Source: Polynucleobacter sp. JS-Safj-400b-B2
Lineage (GTDB): Bacteria > Pseudomonadota > Gammaproteobacteria > Burkholderiales > Burkholderiaceae
Direction of reading: 5' to 3'
NCBI RefSeq assembly: GCF_018881975.1
Contig: NZ_JACVPJ010000005.1
Coordinates: 1 to 64,000 of the forward strand
DNA length: 64,000 nt
Made by a program: the position numbers and the translations under genes
Shown: one piece after another, positions 7,277 to 15,107 of the stretch
Numbering within the stretch: the first letter of the stretch is position 1
Layout of the letters: the number at the start of each line of letters is the position of its first letter
The notes under the pieces: model-generated
What the model was told of the DNA's origin: nothing
The model's database searches: none
What the model saw: only the letters and a program-made list of their open reading frames with translations

Positions 7277-8086
7277 ATGATGCATTACAAAGCCATCTGG
7301 ATTTCAGACATACACCTAGGAACATCAGGGTGTCAGGCGGACTACCTTCTCGATTTTTTAAAACACAATGAAGCCGAGAAATATTATCTCGTAGGCGACA
7401 TCATTGATGGCTGGAGACTGAAAAAGTCTTTCTATTGGCCTCAATCACATAACGACGTAGTACAAAAGCTTTTACGTAAAGCACGTAAAGGTAGCGAAGT
7501 TATCTATGTCCCCGGAAATCATGATGAAAGCGCTAGACAGTTTTTTGGACTCTCTTTTGGCGACGTCAAAGTCGTTGAGGAAGTTATTCATACAACGGTT
7601 GACGGTAGAAAGCTTTGGGTAACGCATGGCGATCAATTTGATGGCGTAATGCAATATGCCAAGTGGCTTGCCTATGTTGGTGACAATCTGTATTCCTTCA
7701 TTCTTTACGTCAACCGCTACTTCAATATGGTCCGCGCCAAGATGGGCCTGCAGTACTGGTCACTATCTCAATATCTAAAGCACCAAGTAAAGAACGCAGT
7801 CAGCTATATCGCAGACTTTGAACACATTATGGCCAGAGAAGCCCGCTTAAGAGGATGCGATGGCGTTGTTTGCGGACATATTCACAAAGCAGAGATTCGC
7901 GAGATCGATGGACTGTTGTATTGCAACGATGGTGATTGGGTCGAAAGCCTCTCTGCCCTGGTTGAAACTCAAACTGGCGAACTCAAACTGATTTTCTGGA
8001 CACAAATCAAGGGTGAACCAGTTGAGACCCCTCAAATCACCCTTCAACCCGCTATTGAATCACTTATCAAAGAGGCTGCGCTATGA
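7277..8086 (+). CDS. plcP: PlcP-type phospholipase C, metallophosphoesterase
   Basis: A 269-residue calcineurin-like metallophosphoesterase with all metal-binding motifs: DIHLG (about 11-15), GDIIDGW, PGNHDE, THGD and GHIHKAE. Length and the blocks KSFYWPQSHNDVVQKLLRKARKG fit the PlcP family, often mislabelled LpxH. PlcP is the phosphate-starvation phospholipase that cuts head groups off membrane phospholipids, leaving diacylglycerol. Assignment is strengthened by the PhoB site upstream and by the overlapping glycosyltransferase gene (ATGA at 8083-8086), the known plcP-agt arrangement. The ATG is about 7 bases past the predicted -10 and has no Shine-Dalgarno, so the mRNA may be leaderless. 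A second ATG follows directly at 7280. Confidence 0.88.
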   Translation: MMHYKAIWISDIHLGTSGCQADYLLDFLKHNEAEKYYLVGDIIDGWRLKKSFYWPQSHNDVVQKLLRKARKGSEVIYVPGNHDESARQFFGLSFGDVKVVEEVIHTTVDGRKLWVTHGDQFDGVMQYAKWLAYVGDNLYSFILYVNRYFNMVRAKMGLQYWSLSQYLKHQVKNAVSYIADFEHIMAREARLRGCDGVVCGHIHKAEIREIDGLLYCNDGDWVESLSALVETQTGELKLIFWTQIKGEPVETPQITLQPAIESLIKEAAL

Positions 8087-9114
8087 AAATTATGATCATC
8101 ACCGATGCATGGGATCCACAGGTGAACGGCGTTGTCAGAACCCTCAAGCAAACTCGCGCTGAATTAACTGCTATGGGTCATGAAGTAGAGATGATTACGC
8201 CAGCCGGCTTTAAATCCATTCCTTGCCCAACTTATCCTGACATTGCTTTATCACTCTTCCCAGGCAAAGAAGTAGCTCGTCGCATTAAAGAATTTGCTCC
8301 CGACGCAGTGCACATTGCAACAGAGGGCCCGCTAGGCTTATCCGCCCGTGCCTACGCAGTCAAAAATCGCCTACCGTTTTCCACGGCTTATCACACCCGC
8401 TTCCCGGAATATGTCAAAGCGCGTACCGGCATTCCTTTGGCAATTACTTATGCATTTATCCGCTGGTTTCATGGTCCATCGATGGCTGTGATGGCACCAA
8501 CCATTGTTGTAAAAGATGATCTGGAAAAATATGGCCTCAAGAATGTCGTGTTGTGGTCAAGGGGTGTGGATCTCGATATTTTTAAGATGCAAGATTCAAA
8601 AGCCTTGAATACTGCCCATCCTATCTTTTTATATGTAGGCCGGGTTGCTGTTGAGAAAAACATCAACGCATTCCTGGAAATTGATTTACCAGGCTCGAAG
8701 TGGGTGGTAGGTGACGGTCCAGCTATAGCTGGTATAAAAGAAAAATACCCAGAAGTGAACTATCTGGGAGTGCTTGAGCAACATGAATTAGCAAAAGTGT
8801 ATGCGGCGGCTGATGTATTTGTATTCCCGAGTAAGACAGATACATTTGGCTTGGTTTTACTTGAGGCAATGGCATGTGGCACTCCAGTTGCAGCCTATCC
8901 AGTGACTGGCCCTATCGATGTTTTAGGGAACTCTAATTCCGGCGCTATGGATGAAGACTTGCGTACAGCTTGTATGCAGGCACTGAAGATTCCACGTGAG
9001 GTAGCCCGCGCACATGCCGAGAAGTTCTCTTGGCGCGCTGCTTCTGAGCAATTTGCCAATCATCTCAAGCCTGTAGTACCAACTCCAGAAGTGCACGTCA
9101 CTGCGCTGGCCTAA
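8083..9114 (+). CDS. agt: GT4 glycosyltransferase, probable diacylglycerol glycosyltransferase (Agt-like)
   Basis: A 343-residue GT-B fold glycosyltransferase, family GT4-like. The N-terminal Gly-rich loop is DAWDPQVNGVVRTL. The C-terminal nucleotide-sugar site is DTFGLVLLEAMACGTPVAAY, with the E-x7-E pattern in it. No signal or membrane segment is seen; such enzymes sit on the cytosolic face of the inner membrane. In plcP operons this enzyme adds a sugar to the diacylglycerol released by PlcP, making glycolipids that replace phospholipids. Translationally coupled to plcP and followed 9 bases later by dgkA. Which sugar is used cannot be read from the sequence. Confidence 0.85.
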   Translation: MKIMIITDAWDPQVNGVVRTLKQTRAELTAMGHEVEMITPAGFKSIPCPTYPDIALSLFPGKEVARRIKEFAPDAVHIATEGPLGLSARAYAVKNRLPFSTAYHTRFPEYVKARTGIPLAITYAFIRWFHGPSMAVMAPTIVVKDDLEKYGLKNVVLWSRGVDLDIFKMQDSKALNTAHPIFLYVGRVAVEKNINAFLEIDLPGSKWVVGDGPAIAGIKEKYPEVNYLGVLEQHELAKVYAAADVFVFPSKTDTFGLVLLEAMACGTPVAAYPVTGPIDVLGNSNSGAMDEDLRTACMQALKIPREVARAHAEKFSWRAASEQFANHLKPVVPTPEVHVTALA

Positions 9115-9123
9115 AGAAAGTTC

Positions 9124-9531
9124 TTGTTGAACGCTCCGTACCATATCGACCAAAACCCCCATAAGGGCAACCGCGGGCTTGCCAGGGCATGGCATGCAGC
9201 TAAAAACTCTTGGTGTGGATTGGTATATGCCTTTATGGAAGAAAGTGCCTTTAGGCAAGAACTTACTTTATTTGCATTGCTAACACCAATTGCCTGCTTG
9301 TTGCCGATTTCACTGCTAGAGAAAGCATTGCTGGTTTCTTCATTAGTCATGGTCCTCGTCATTGAGCTACTCAACTCAAGCGTAGAGGCAGCAATCGATC
9401 GCATTTCATTTGAACATCATGATCTCTCCAAGCGAGCAAAAGATTTTGGTAGCGCCGCCGTCATGCTAGCGCTACTTGTAGCAGCGCTACTCTGGGCTGC
9501 AGTCTGCGCCCCTTTGGCCCTCAATATTTAA
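9124..9531 (+). CDS. dgkA: diacylglycerol kinase
   Basis: A 135-residue integral membrane kinase of the bacterial DgkA family. Three transmembrane helices surround the signature IELLNSSVEAAIDRISFEHHDLSKRAKDFGSAAV, which contains the catalytic Glu and ATP/Mg residues. The start is TTG at 9124 (AAAGAAAG upstream); no ATG precedes the conserved part. It phosphorylates diacylglycerol to phosphatidic acid. In this operon it would recycle diacylglycerol made by PlcP, balancing glycolipid synthesis by the glycosyltransferase against return to phospholipids. Confidence 0.93.
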   Translation: MLNAPYHIDQNPHKGNRGLARAWHAAKNSWCGLVYAFMEESAFRQELTLFALLTPIACLLPISLLEKALLVSSLVMVLVIELLNSSVEAAIDRISFEHHDLSKRAKDFGSAAVMLALLVAALLWAAVCAPLALNI

Positions 9532-9567
9532 AACCTTTTATCTATTTCATCATACCCAAGGCTAACT

Positions 9568-10491
9568 ATGTCTGATATCCCTAACCCAATCGGCTCATTT
9601 GAGATTTTCGCCCTCAAGAAAGTCAAGGTACTAAAAAGAAAAGAGCCAAATGCATTTAAACAACTCTCTAAAAAAGTAGCAAAAAAATTATTTGGGAAAA
9701 CATTTGTTACTAAAACAAGATCTGAATTAAGGGAAGTAGATCCAAGTCCAGCCATTCAAATTGATAAGCCTAAAAAGCCAGCTTTCCAAATTATTTGGGC
9801 AAGCAGCCCTAGCGAAATTAAAGAAGCGCAAAGACTACGCTTTAAGGTATTTGCTGAAGAAATGGGTGCCAAGCTCCCAAAAAACGCTGAAGGCTTAGAT
9901 GTTGATGAATTTGACTCGTATTGCGATCATTTATTGATTCGCGATCAAGATAGCCTTAAAGTAGTCGGCACTTATAGAGTGCTACCTCCACATAAAGCGC
10001 TGGAAATTGGTCGTCTTTACTCTGATTCCGAGTTTGACCTCTCCCGCATTGACCACCTCCGCCCGAAATTGGTTGAATTAGGCAGATCCTGTGTTCACCA
10101 AGACTATCGCTCAGGCGCGGTCATCATGGCGCTATGGAGTGGTCTAGCCCAGTACATGCAAAAGAATAGTTATGAAATCATGTTGGGTTGCGCTAGCATC
10201 CCCATGGCTGATGGCGGCCACTTTGCAGCGAGTCTTTATAACTCACTAGGCAACGATCAAATGGCACCAACGGAGCTTCACGCCTTCCCACGCCTGCCTT
10301 TGCCTCTAGATAAGTTAAATGGTGGTTTAGAGGTGCAACCACCACCATTGATCAAAGGCTATCTAAAACTTGGCGCAAAAATTTGTAGCGCTCCAGCATG
10401 GGATCCAGACTTCAATACGGCTGACTTATTAACTATGTTGCGTCTCTCTGATATCAACCCACGTTATGCAAAGCATTTCTTTGGCCTGTAA
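9568..10491 (+). CDS. olsB: OlsB-like ornithine acyltransferase (acyl-ACP N-acyltransferase)
   Basis: A 307-residue protein. Residues 1 to about 70 are a very basic extension (KKVKVLKRKEP, QLSKKVAKKLFGK) that may hold it to anionic membranes. The rest is the GNAT-related OlsB/hemolysin-like fold: AQRLRFKVFAEEMG, DVDEFDSYCDHLLI, VVGTYRVLPP, ELGRSCVHQDYRSG and GCASIPMADGG. OlsB attaches a 3-hydroxy fatty acid to the alpha-amino group of ornithine, the first step of ornithine lipid synthesis, a phosphorus-free membrane lipid made under phosphate limitation. Its position at the end of the plcP-agt-dgkA operon and before a strong terminator fits that role. The basic N-terminal extension is longer than usual. 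Confidence 0.85.
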   Translation: MSDIPNPIGSFEIFALKKVKVLKRKEPNAFKQLSKKVAKKLFGKTFVTKTRSELREVDPSPAIQIDKPKKPAFQIIWASSPSEIKEAQRLRFKVFAEEMGAKLPKNAEGLDVDEFDSYCDHLLIRDQDSLKVVGTYRVLPPHKALEIGRLYSDSEFDLSRIDHLRPKLVELGRSCVHQDYRSGAVIMALWSGLAQYMQKNSYEIMLGCASIPMADGGHFAASLYNSLGNDQMAPTELHAFPRLPLPLDKLNGGLEVQPPPLIKGYLKLGAKICSAPAWDPDFNTADLLTMLRLSDINPRYAKHFFGL

Positions 10492-10510
10492 TCTCAGCAC
10501 ATTCATTAAC

Positions 10511-10546
10511 AAAAAAAGCCACTTCAGATTGAAGTGGCTTTTTTTA
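10511..10546 (+). terminator. Rho-independent terminator after olsB
   Basis: Stem 10517-10526 / 10530-10539 (AGCCACTTCA / TGAAGTGGCT), loop GAT, followed by seven T and preceded by seven A, so it can work in both directions. Confidence 0.9.
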
Positions 10547-10547
10547 T

Positions 10548-10624
10548 GCTTACTTTAAGATTTATTTAAAGCTTACTTGAGCCTTACTTGGGGCTTATTT
10601 GAGGCTTACTTAAAACTTACTTGA
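10548..10624. repeat. Seven 11-bp tandem repeats at the end of ppx
   Basis: Seven units of 11 bp, consensus GCTTACTTGA with one further base, run from the olsB terminator into the last codons of ppx. Units 1 and 2 are the most diverged. The period equals about one helical turn. Because 11 is not a multiple of 3, the array changes reading frame, and the ppx stop falls inside it. Confidence 0.8.
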
Positions 10625-12180
10625 TAAGAGCGGCCAACCCTCTCCCACTCTGCAGCCTCTTTTATAAGACTAAATTCCGTTAGAGGATGCTGGGCTACCC
10701 ACTCTTTAGAAAGGCTCACAAGATAAGAGCCGCCATGTTCAGAAACCTTGACCTTGGGGAAGTTCACGTCATTTCGACCGCGACAGAGCACCTGTGCTAA
10801 TCGCAAACAAAAGAGCATCCGCCAGTCTTCAAAACTATGATTACTGGCCAGCTTACCAAGCTTACCTGTATGCCCAATCAATAGCGCAGCAAGCCTTGCT
10901 TGATCATTTTTAGAGAATCCTGGCATATCGGCATTGCCTGCTATGTAAGCTGAATGTTTGTGATATCCATTGTGCGAGATAGATAAACCAATTTCATGGA
11001 GGTTTGCTGCCCACTGCAATAAAGCAACGTTATCTGCTCTGCTCTCTACCTCAGGCTTAGGTAATTGCTGTAAAAAATCGGCAGCCAATTTACCAACCCT
11101 GTCAGCCTGCTCTCGATCGACTGCATATCGCTGCATAAATTGCTCAACAGTGACATAACGCATGTCATGATGTTGTGAACGACCAAGCAAGTCATATAAA
11201 ACACCGCTTCGCAATGCGGCATCCGTTACTTCCATTTCTTCGATACCCAACTCATCGAATGCTGCCAACATAATTGCTAGCCCACCCGGCCACACCGCTC
11301 TTCTATCATCCTTTAGGCCTTCTAATTCAACCTGATTTACATGCTCATACTTCAGGAGATGCTTTTTGAGGTTCTTCAAGCCTTCACGGGTAATTAGGCC
11401 ACTTGAACCATTGACACGACCCATCGTTAAACCATCTCCGGATCTATTGAAGTTATTATTTGTAATCAAATCCGCTAAGGCTCTAGCAGTTCCAGAGGAG
11501 CCAATCACCTGCTTCCAGCCACTCTTTAAATAAGCCCCTGAAATAACCTGTATTTCACGGCGGGCAGCTAGCTCAGCCTCCTTAAAGGCATGCGCATCAA
11601 TATTTCCCTTGGGGAAAAAACGCATACTGTGAGAGACGCAGCCAATATAAAGACTCTCCATCAGTTTTGGCTCATAGCCTTTGCCAATAATGAATTCTGT
11701 AGAACCCCCGCCGATATCTATAACTAGCCTGTTACCCTGGATAGCCTGGACTTCATGCGCTGCTCCGATGTAAATCAGTCGCGCCTCTTCTACACCAGCA
11801 ATAACTTCGATTGGAAACCCTAAGGCTTCTTGCGCATCCTGAACAAATTGTTGGGCATTTTTAGCAACCCGTAGCGTGTTTGTCGCAACTGCCCGCACAT
11901 TAGAAGGATCAAATCCACAGATACGCTCACCAAAACGCCTAATAGCAATTAACCCTCGCTGATATGCATCATTACCAAGCAATTTATTATCAGTAAGACC
12001 TGCAGCCAAACGAACCGTTTCACGCAGGGTATCGATTGGGCGTAATTGTGTACCGGATGATGTATTTACTGCCTGAGCCACTAGCATACGAAAACTATTG
12101 GATCCCAAATCAACGGCAGCGACAAGGTCTGCGGAATTCGCTAAAGGATCTACGGGATTGCTGGCCAAAATATTCCCCAA
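10606..12180 (-). CDS. ppx: exopolyphosphatase (Ppx/GppA family)
   Basis: A 524-residue protein with the sugar-kinase/Hsp70-like Ppx fold. Phosphate loop 1 is VAAVDLGSNSFRMLVA near residue 20-35. VIDIGGGSTEFI is the second phosphate-binding loop, and GSSGTARAL and GLAIMLAAFDELGIEEMEVTDAALRSGVL complete the domain. The C-terminal third is an HD-like helical domain (NLHEIGLSISHNGYHKHSAY). It removes terminal phosphates from polyphosphate, opposite to the PPK2 enzymes 5 kb away, and may also act on pppGpp. The C-terminus runs into an 11-bp tandem repeat array. Confidence 0.93.
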   Translation of the reverse strand: MGNILASNPVDPLANSADLVAAVDLGSNSFRMLVAQAVNTSSGTQLRPIDTLRETVRLAAGLTDNKLLGNDAYQRGLIAIRRFGERICGFDPSNVRAVATNTLRVAKNAQQFVQDAQEALGFPIEVIAGVEEARLIYIGAAHEVQAIQGNRLVIDIGGGSTEFIIGKGYEPKLMESLYIGCVSHSMRFFPKGNIDAHAFKEAELAARREIQVISGAYLKSGWKQVIGSSGTARALADLITNNNFNRSGDGLTMGRVNGSSGLITREGLKNLKKHLLKYEHVNQVELEGLKDDRRAVWPGGLAIMLAAFDELGIEEMEVTDAALRSGVLYDLLGRSQHHDMRYVTVEQFMQRYAVDREQADRVGKLAADFLQQLPKPEVESRADNVALLQWAANLHEIGLSISHNGYHKHSAYIAGNADMPGFSKNDQARLAALLIGHTGKLGKLASNHSFEDWRMLFCLRLAQVLCRGRNDVNFPKVKVSEHGGSYLVSLSKEWVAQHPLTEFSLIKEAAEWERVGRSYQVSFK

Positions 12181-12278
12181 AAATGGACTGCTATATGAAT
12201 TATGTCTATTTTAAGTAAAAACAATGGCACATTGATGAAAAGGGCAGAAAGCCTTTATGGCTGGGGAAGAAGTTAAAG

Positions 12279-12506
12279 CTAGATCGCCAAATTTTGCTCT
12301 GAACTTGTGCAGTCGCGATTACCAAAACTGCACAAAATGCAGCAATCACCTGATTTAGGCTTCAGAATCGCGCTACAGGAACGGCAGCGATAAAAATGCT
12401 GAGCACCCTCTTCGGAGTTAATGATTTCAGAGGCCTGGCAATATGGGCAAGTGACAGTAGCTTGCGAGTATTGGATAGTCTTATTCACAATGCAATACTG
12501 AATCAA
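12279..12506 (-). CDS. small GDCCVxC-type Cys-rich protein
   Basis: Up to 75 residues. Cys pairs CPYC and CRSC form a probable zinc ribbon, followed by GDCCILCSFG and another Cys. This matches the pattern of the small GDCCVxC-motif family of putative zinc-binding or redox proteins, some of which carry selenocysteine in other organisms; here all positions are ordinary Cys codons. The start is uncertain: TTG at 12506 or GTG at 12488, neither with a clear Shine-Dalgarno. It lies between mgtC-like and ppx genes on the same strand but with about 100 bases to ppx. Function unknown. Confidence 0.7.
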   Translation of the reverse strand: MIQYCIVNKTIQYSQATVTCPYCQASEIINSEEGAQHFYRCRSCSAILKPKSGDCCILCSFGNRDCTSSEQNLAI

Positions 12507-12542
12507 GATTATGTCAATCGTATGTCAAGGCAGATGCTCGAC

Positions 12543-13259
12543 TTAATCTGTTGTGCTGGGGCTCCAGAAGGCCTGGGTTACAAAGTCCTGATCAGCAATT
12601 TTATCAATGAGTTTATCCATCTTATCGCCATCTACAGCTGATGCTGTTAATACCGCTTGAATTTCAACATCTTCACTGCCAAATTGATGCACTTCAATGT
12701 CTTGGGTTTGGTGGCCTGCCTCTTCCAGCGTTTTAATAAATTGCTTTAATGCATGCTTTTGAGCATGCTTAGGAGTGATGATGTAAACCGAATTCGTTAC
12801 TTCAACTGAGATGGTATCAAGGGGTTGGCGATTAATGAAAGTCACTACAGGACGCAAAAGTGTATTGGCTGCCAACACAAATACCGTTCCAAGTCCAGCC
12901 TCAAGTAACAAGTCCGCGCCAGCACAAGCTCCCACCGCTCCTGATGCCCATAGGGTTGCCGCTGTATTAATCCCGCGAACATTACCCTCTTCACGCATGA
13001 TGACACCGGCACCCAAAAATCCAATACCTGAAACAACATATGCCATGACGTGCACAGCACCCTCATGACCAGTAAGACGATTTGCAGCATCTACAAAAAT
13101 GGCAGCTCCAATAGCAACCAAGATGTTGGTTCGCAAACCAGCGGTTCTTTGACGATATTGACGCTCTAGACCAATTAAGCCGCCAAAGAAAAAGGCAGCA
13201 ATCAAGCTAATTGCAGTATCAGTCAGGGATGCATAGTTGATGTTGTTAACAAATTCCAT
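12543..13259 (-). CDS. MgtC/SapB family membrane protein with C-terminal ACT-like domain
   Basis: A 238-residue protein. About four or five transmembrane helices cover residues 15-135, with the family signatures GGLIGLERQYRQRTAGLRTN and GIGFLGAGVIMREEGNVRGINTAATLWASGAVG. A soluble domain of about 100 residues follows (ISVEVTNSVYIITPKHA), like the ACT-type C-terminal domain of Salmonella MgtC. MgtC proteins affect Mg2+ and phosphate homeostasis and ATP synthase. A second, shorter MgtC-like protein is at 18231. It sits 11 bases downstream of the phoA-like stop, so probably in the same Pho-controlled unit. Confidence 0.85.
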   Translation of the reverse strand: MEFVNNINYASLTDTAISLIAAFFFGGLIGLERQYRQRTAGLRTNILVAIGAAIFVDAANRLTGHEGAVHVMAYVVSGIGFLGAGVIMREEGNVRGINTAATLWASGAVGACAGADLLLEAGLGTVFVLAANTLLRPVVTFINRQPLDTISVEVTNSVYIITPKHAQKHALKQFIKTLEEAGHQTQDIEVHQFGSEDVEIQAVLTASAVDGDKMDKLIDKIADQDFVTQAFWSPSTTD

Positions 13260-13270
13260 CGTGCTAGTAA

Positions 13271-15016
13271 TTATTTTGAGCCAAGACCTAAAGACTCTAC
13301 CATCACTTTAAATACCTCAGTGTTATCCATGAAGCCTTTGAATTTTTCTGACCCTGGACCCATCGCATTCAGAACGGCATCATCTGCTGTATGCACACCA
13401 GAATCTTGATGTGACGGTAAATTACCACCCACATGAATAGCATCCTCCTGCAGCTGGATATATTTCGGATTGGCTACATATTTACCGGAATCATCCTTAA
13501 CAGCAGGCACAAAAGTGCCATCTAGTTTTGGATGCAAGGTTTCATAGTGATCTGGGTAATTGCCATAAAAGAATGCGATACGCTTAGAGACATCAATCTT
13601 GTTTGGGTAGCCCTGTAAATCGGCCTTAGGATAGTTTGGGTAGCCTGCCTCCGCATAAATACCCACCTTTTCACGCAGCGGACCTGGCTTATCATCGTGA
13701 ACTACACCACTAATTGAGCCACTGTGGGTATGATCTGGCGTCACAATGATTAAAGTATCGGGATGGGTTTTAGCAAAGTCTTTGGCAATTTGAACAGCAT
13801 TACTGAGCATGATGGTGTCAAACGCCGCCCGCTCCCAATCGAGGGGATGATTAAACTTATCAATCAGCGCAGCTTCCACCATCAAGAAAAATCCATTGGG
13901 ATTTCTGGATAGAACATCAATCGCTGATTGCGTCATTTCAGTGAGGTCTGGTTGATTAGGGTATTGCTCAACCGTATTCTTTTTAAGGTATAGCCGATCT
14001 AGAGAGCCGTCCATATTATCTGGATGAAACACGCCGAATAATTTTTTTGTTCCCTTACTCTCAGATGCTAAAAGTAATTCTTGTTTTGTAAAAGCTAACT
14101 GATAGCCTTTTGACTTAAAGTTTTCAATTAAATCTTGCTCATCTTTGCGCTTCGAGCCCTTAGTTGACTTTGGGTAAAAGTAAGCAGATCCGCCACCTAA
14201 AATAACTTCCGCACCACTAGATAGCAATTGGTCCGCGATGTATTGCTTATCAGCCCTGCGCCTTGTGTGTGAAACCATAGCGCCTGGAGTAGCATCCTCT
14301 AACTCAGCATCTGAAACAATACCCACTGCCATTTTGGTATTGCGCTTGATCAATTCTGCAATTGTCTCTACCTTGGGATGTGAAAGATTGTCATTTGCAC
14401 GCGATACATAAACGCCCATGGCATTTACTGCTGTTTTATGCCCGGTTGTATAAGCACTCATTGAATTAGCGGAGTCTGTAATAAGAGAATCAGACCCAGA
14501 TGTACCAATCATTGCGGTATTAGACATATCGTCAAAAGCCAATCTGCCCTGATACTTTCCCTCCTGAATACCCTTAGAGAGAACTCTAGCAGTAGTGCGA
14601 TTGGCAATCGTCATCCCATCGCCAATGAATAGAATCACATTCTTTACACGGCGTGGACCAGTAGCATAAACATCCCAATTGACTTGCAAACGCTCTTGAG
14701 ATGCTCGAGCAACAACTTGATATTTACCGGCCTTAGATAGCTGAACATCCCTGAACAGAATGGAGCTGCCTTTACCATTTTCATTGGAAATAAACTCTGG
14801 TTTAACGCTGATGATTTTATTAATTGGTACGCCATTAAGCTCAATAATAGCCTCATCAGAATTAATGACGTTGTTAAATTCAATCTTGATATCAAACTTA
14901 GAGCCGGCCAAAATAGAGGCTTGATCGATTGGATAAACTGCTGCAGCCTGAGCTATGCCAGCAAGACTTCCAACGACAATCAGAAATACAGTTCTCAGAA
15001 ATGGTAATGTGTTCAT
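13271..15016 (-). CDS. phoA: PhoA-type alkaline phosphatase, periplasmic
   Basis: A 581-residue secreted enzyme with a cleavable signal peptide (LIVVGSLAGIAQAAA), an Ig-like N-terminal section to about 130, then the alkaline phosphatase domain. It begins with NVILFIGDGM (metal ligand Asp) and includes the nucleophile region TDSANSMSAYTTGHK, where Ser is flanked by Asp and Ala. Later metal-binding blocks are DHTHSGS and GVHTADDAV. It releases phosphate from organic phosphoesters. Expression under phosphate starvation is supported by the PhoB box at 15064-15081. It is longer than E. coli PhoA because of the N-terminal domain. Confidence 0.92.
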   Translation of the reverse strand: MNTLPFLRTVFLIVVGSLAGIAQAAAVYPIDQASILAGSKFDIKIEFNNVINSDEAIIELNGVPINKIISVKPEFISNENGKGSSILFRDVQLSKAGKYQVVARASQERLQVNWDVYATGPRRVKNVILFIGDGMTIANRTTARVLSKGIQEGKYQGRLAFDDMSNTAMIGTSGSDSLITDSANSMSAYTTGHKTAVNAMGVYVSRANDNLSHPKVETIAELIKRNTKMAVGIVSDAELEDATPGAMVSHTRRRADKQYIADQLLSSGAEVILGGGSAYFYPKSTKGSKRKDEQDLIENFKSKGYQLAFTKQELLLASESKGTKKLFGVFHPDNMDGSLDRLYLKKNTVEQYPNQPDLTEMTQSAIDVLSRNPNGFFLMVEAALIDKFNHPLDWERAAFDTIMLSNAVQIAKDFAKTHPDTLIIVTPDHTHSGSISGVVHDDKPGPLREKVGIYAEAGYPNYPKADLQGYPNKIDVSKRIAFFYGNYPDHYETLHPKLDGTFVPAVKDDSGKYVANPKYIQLQEDAIHVGGNLPSHQDSGVHTADDAVLNAMGPGSEKFKGFMDNTEVFKVMVESLGLGSK

Positions 15017-15045
15017 GGAAAAATGGGCTTAAGATAGGTCAAATT

Positions 15046-15081
15046 AGACTATCTTCCAATCAAGTGACAATTTGATGACGG
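15046..15081 (-). promoter_or_regulatory. PhoB box and -10 element of phoA
   Basis: On the minus strand 15081-15064 reads CCGTCATCAAATTGTCAC, 14 of 18 matches to the Pho box, with two heptamers 11 bp apart. TAGTCT at 15051-15046 is a likely -10, twelve bases after the box, the same spacing as at plcP. The leader would be about 23 bases. Confidence 0.78.
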
Positions 15082-15107
15082 CCCTACAACGCCTTACTCA
15101 GACTGAA

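Noticed and set aside
10548..10624. Tandem array considered as a CRISPR or origin iteron
   Set aside because: Units are directly adjacent 11-mers without spacers, and no cas, rep or dnaA gene is nearby.
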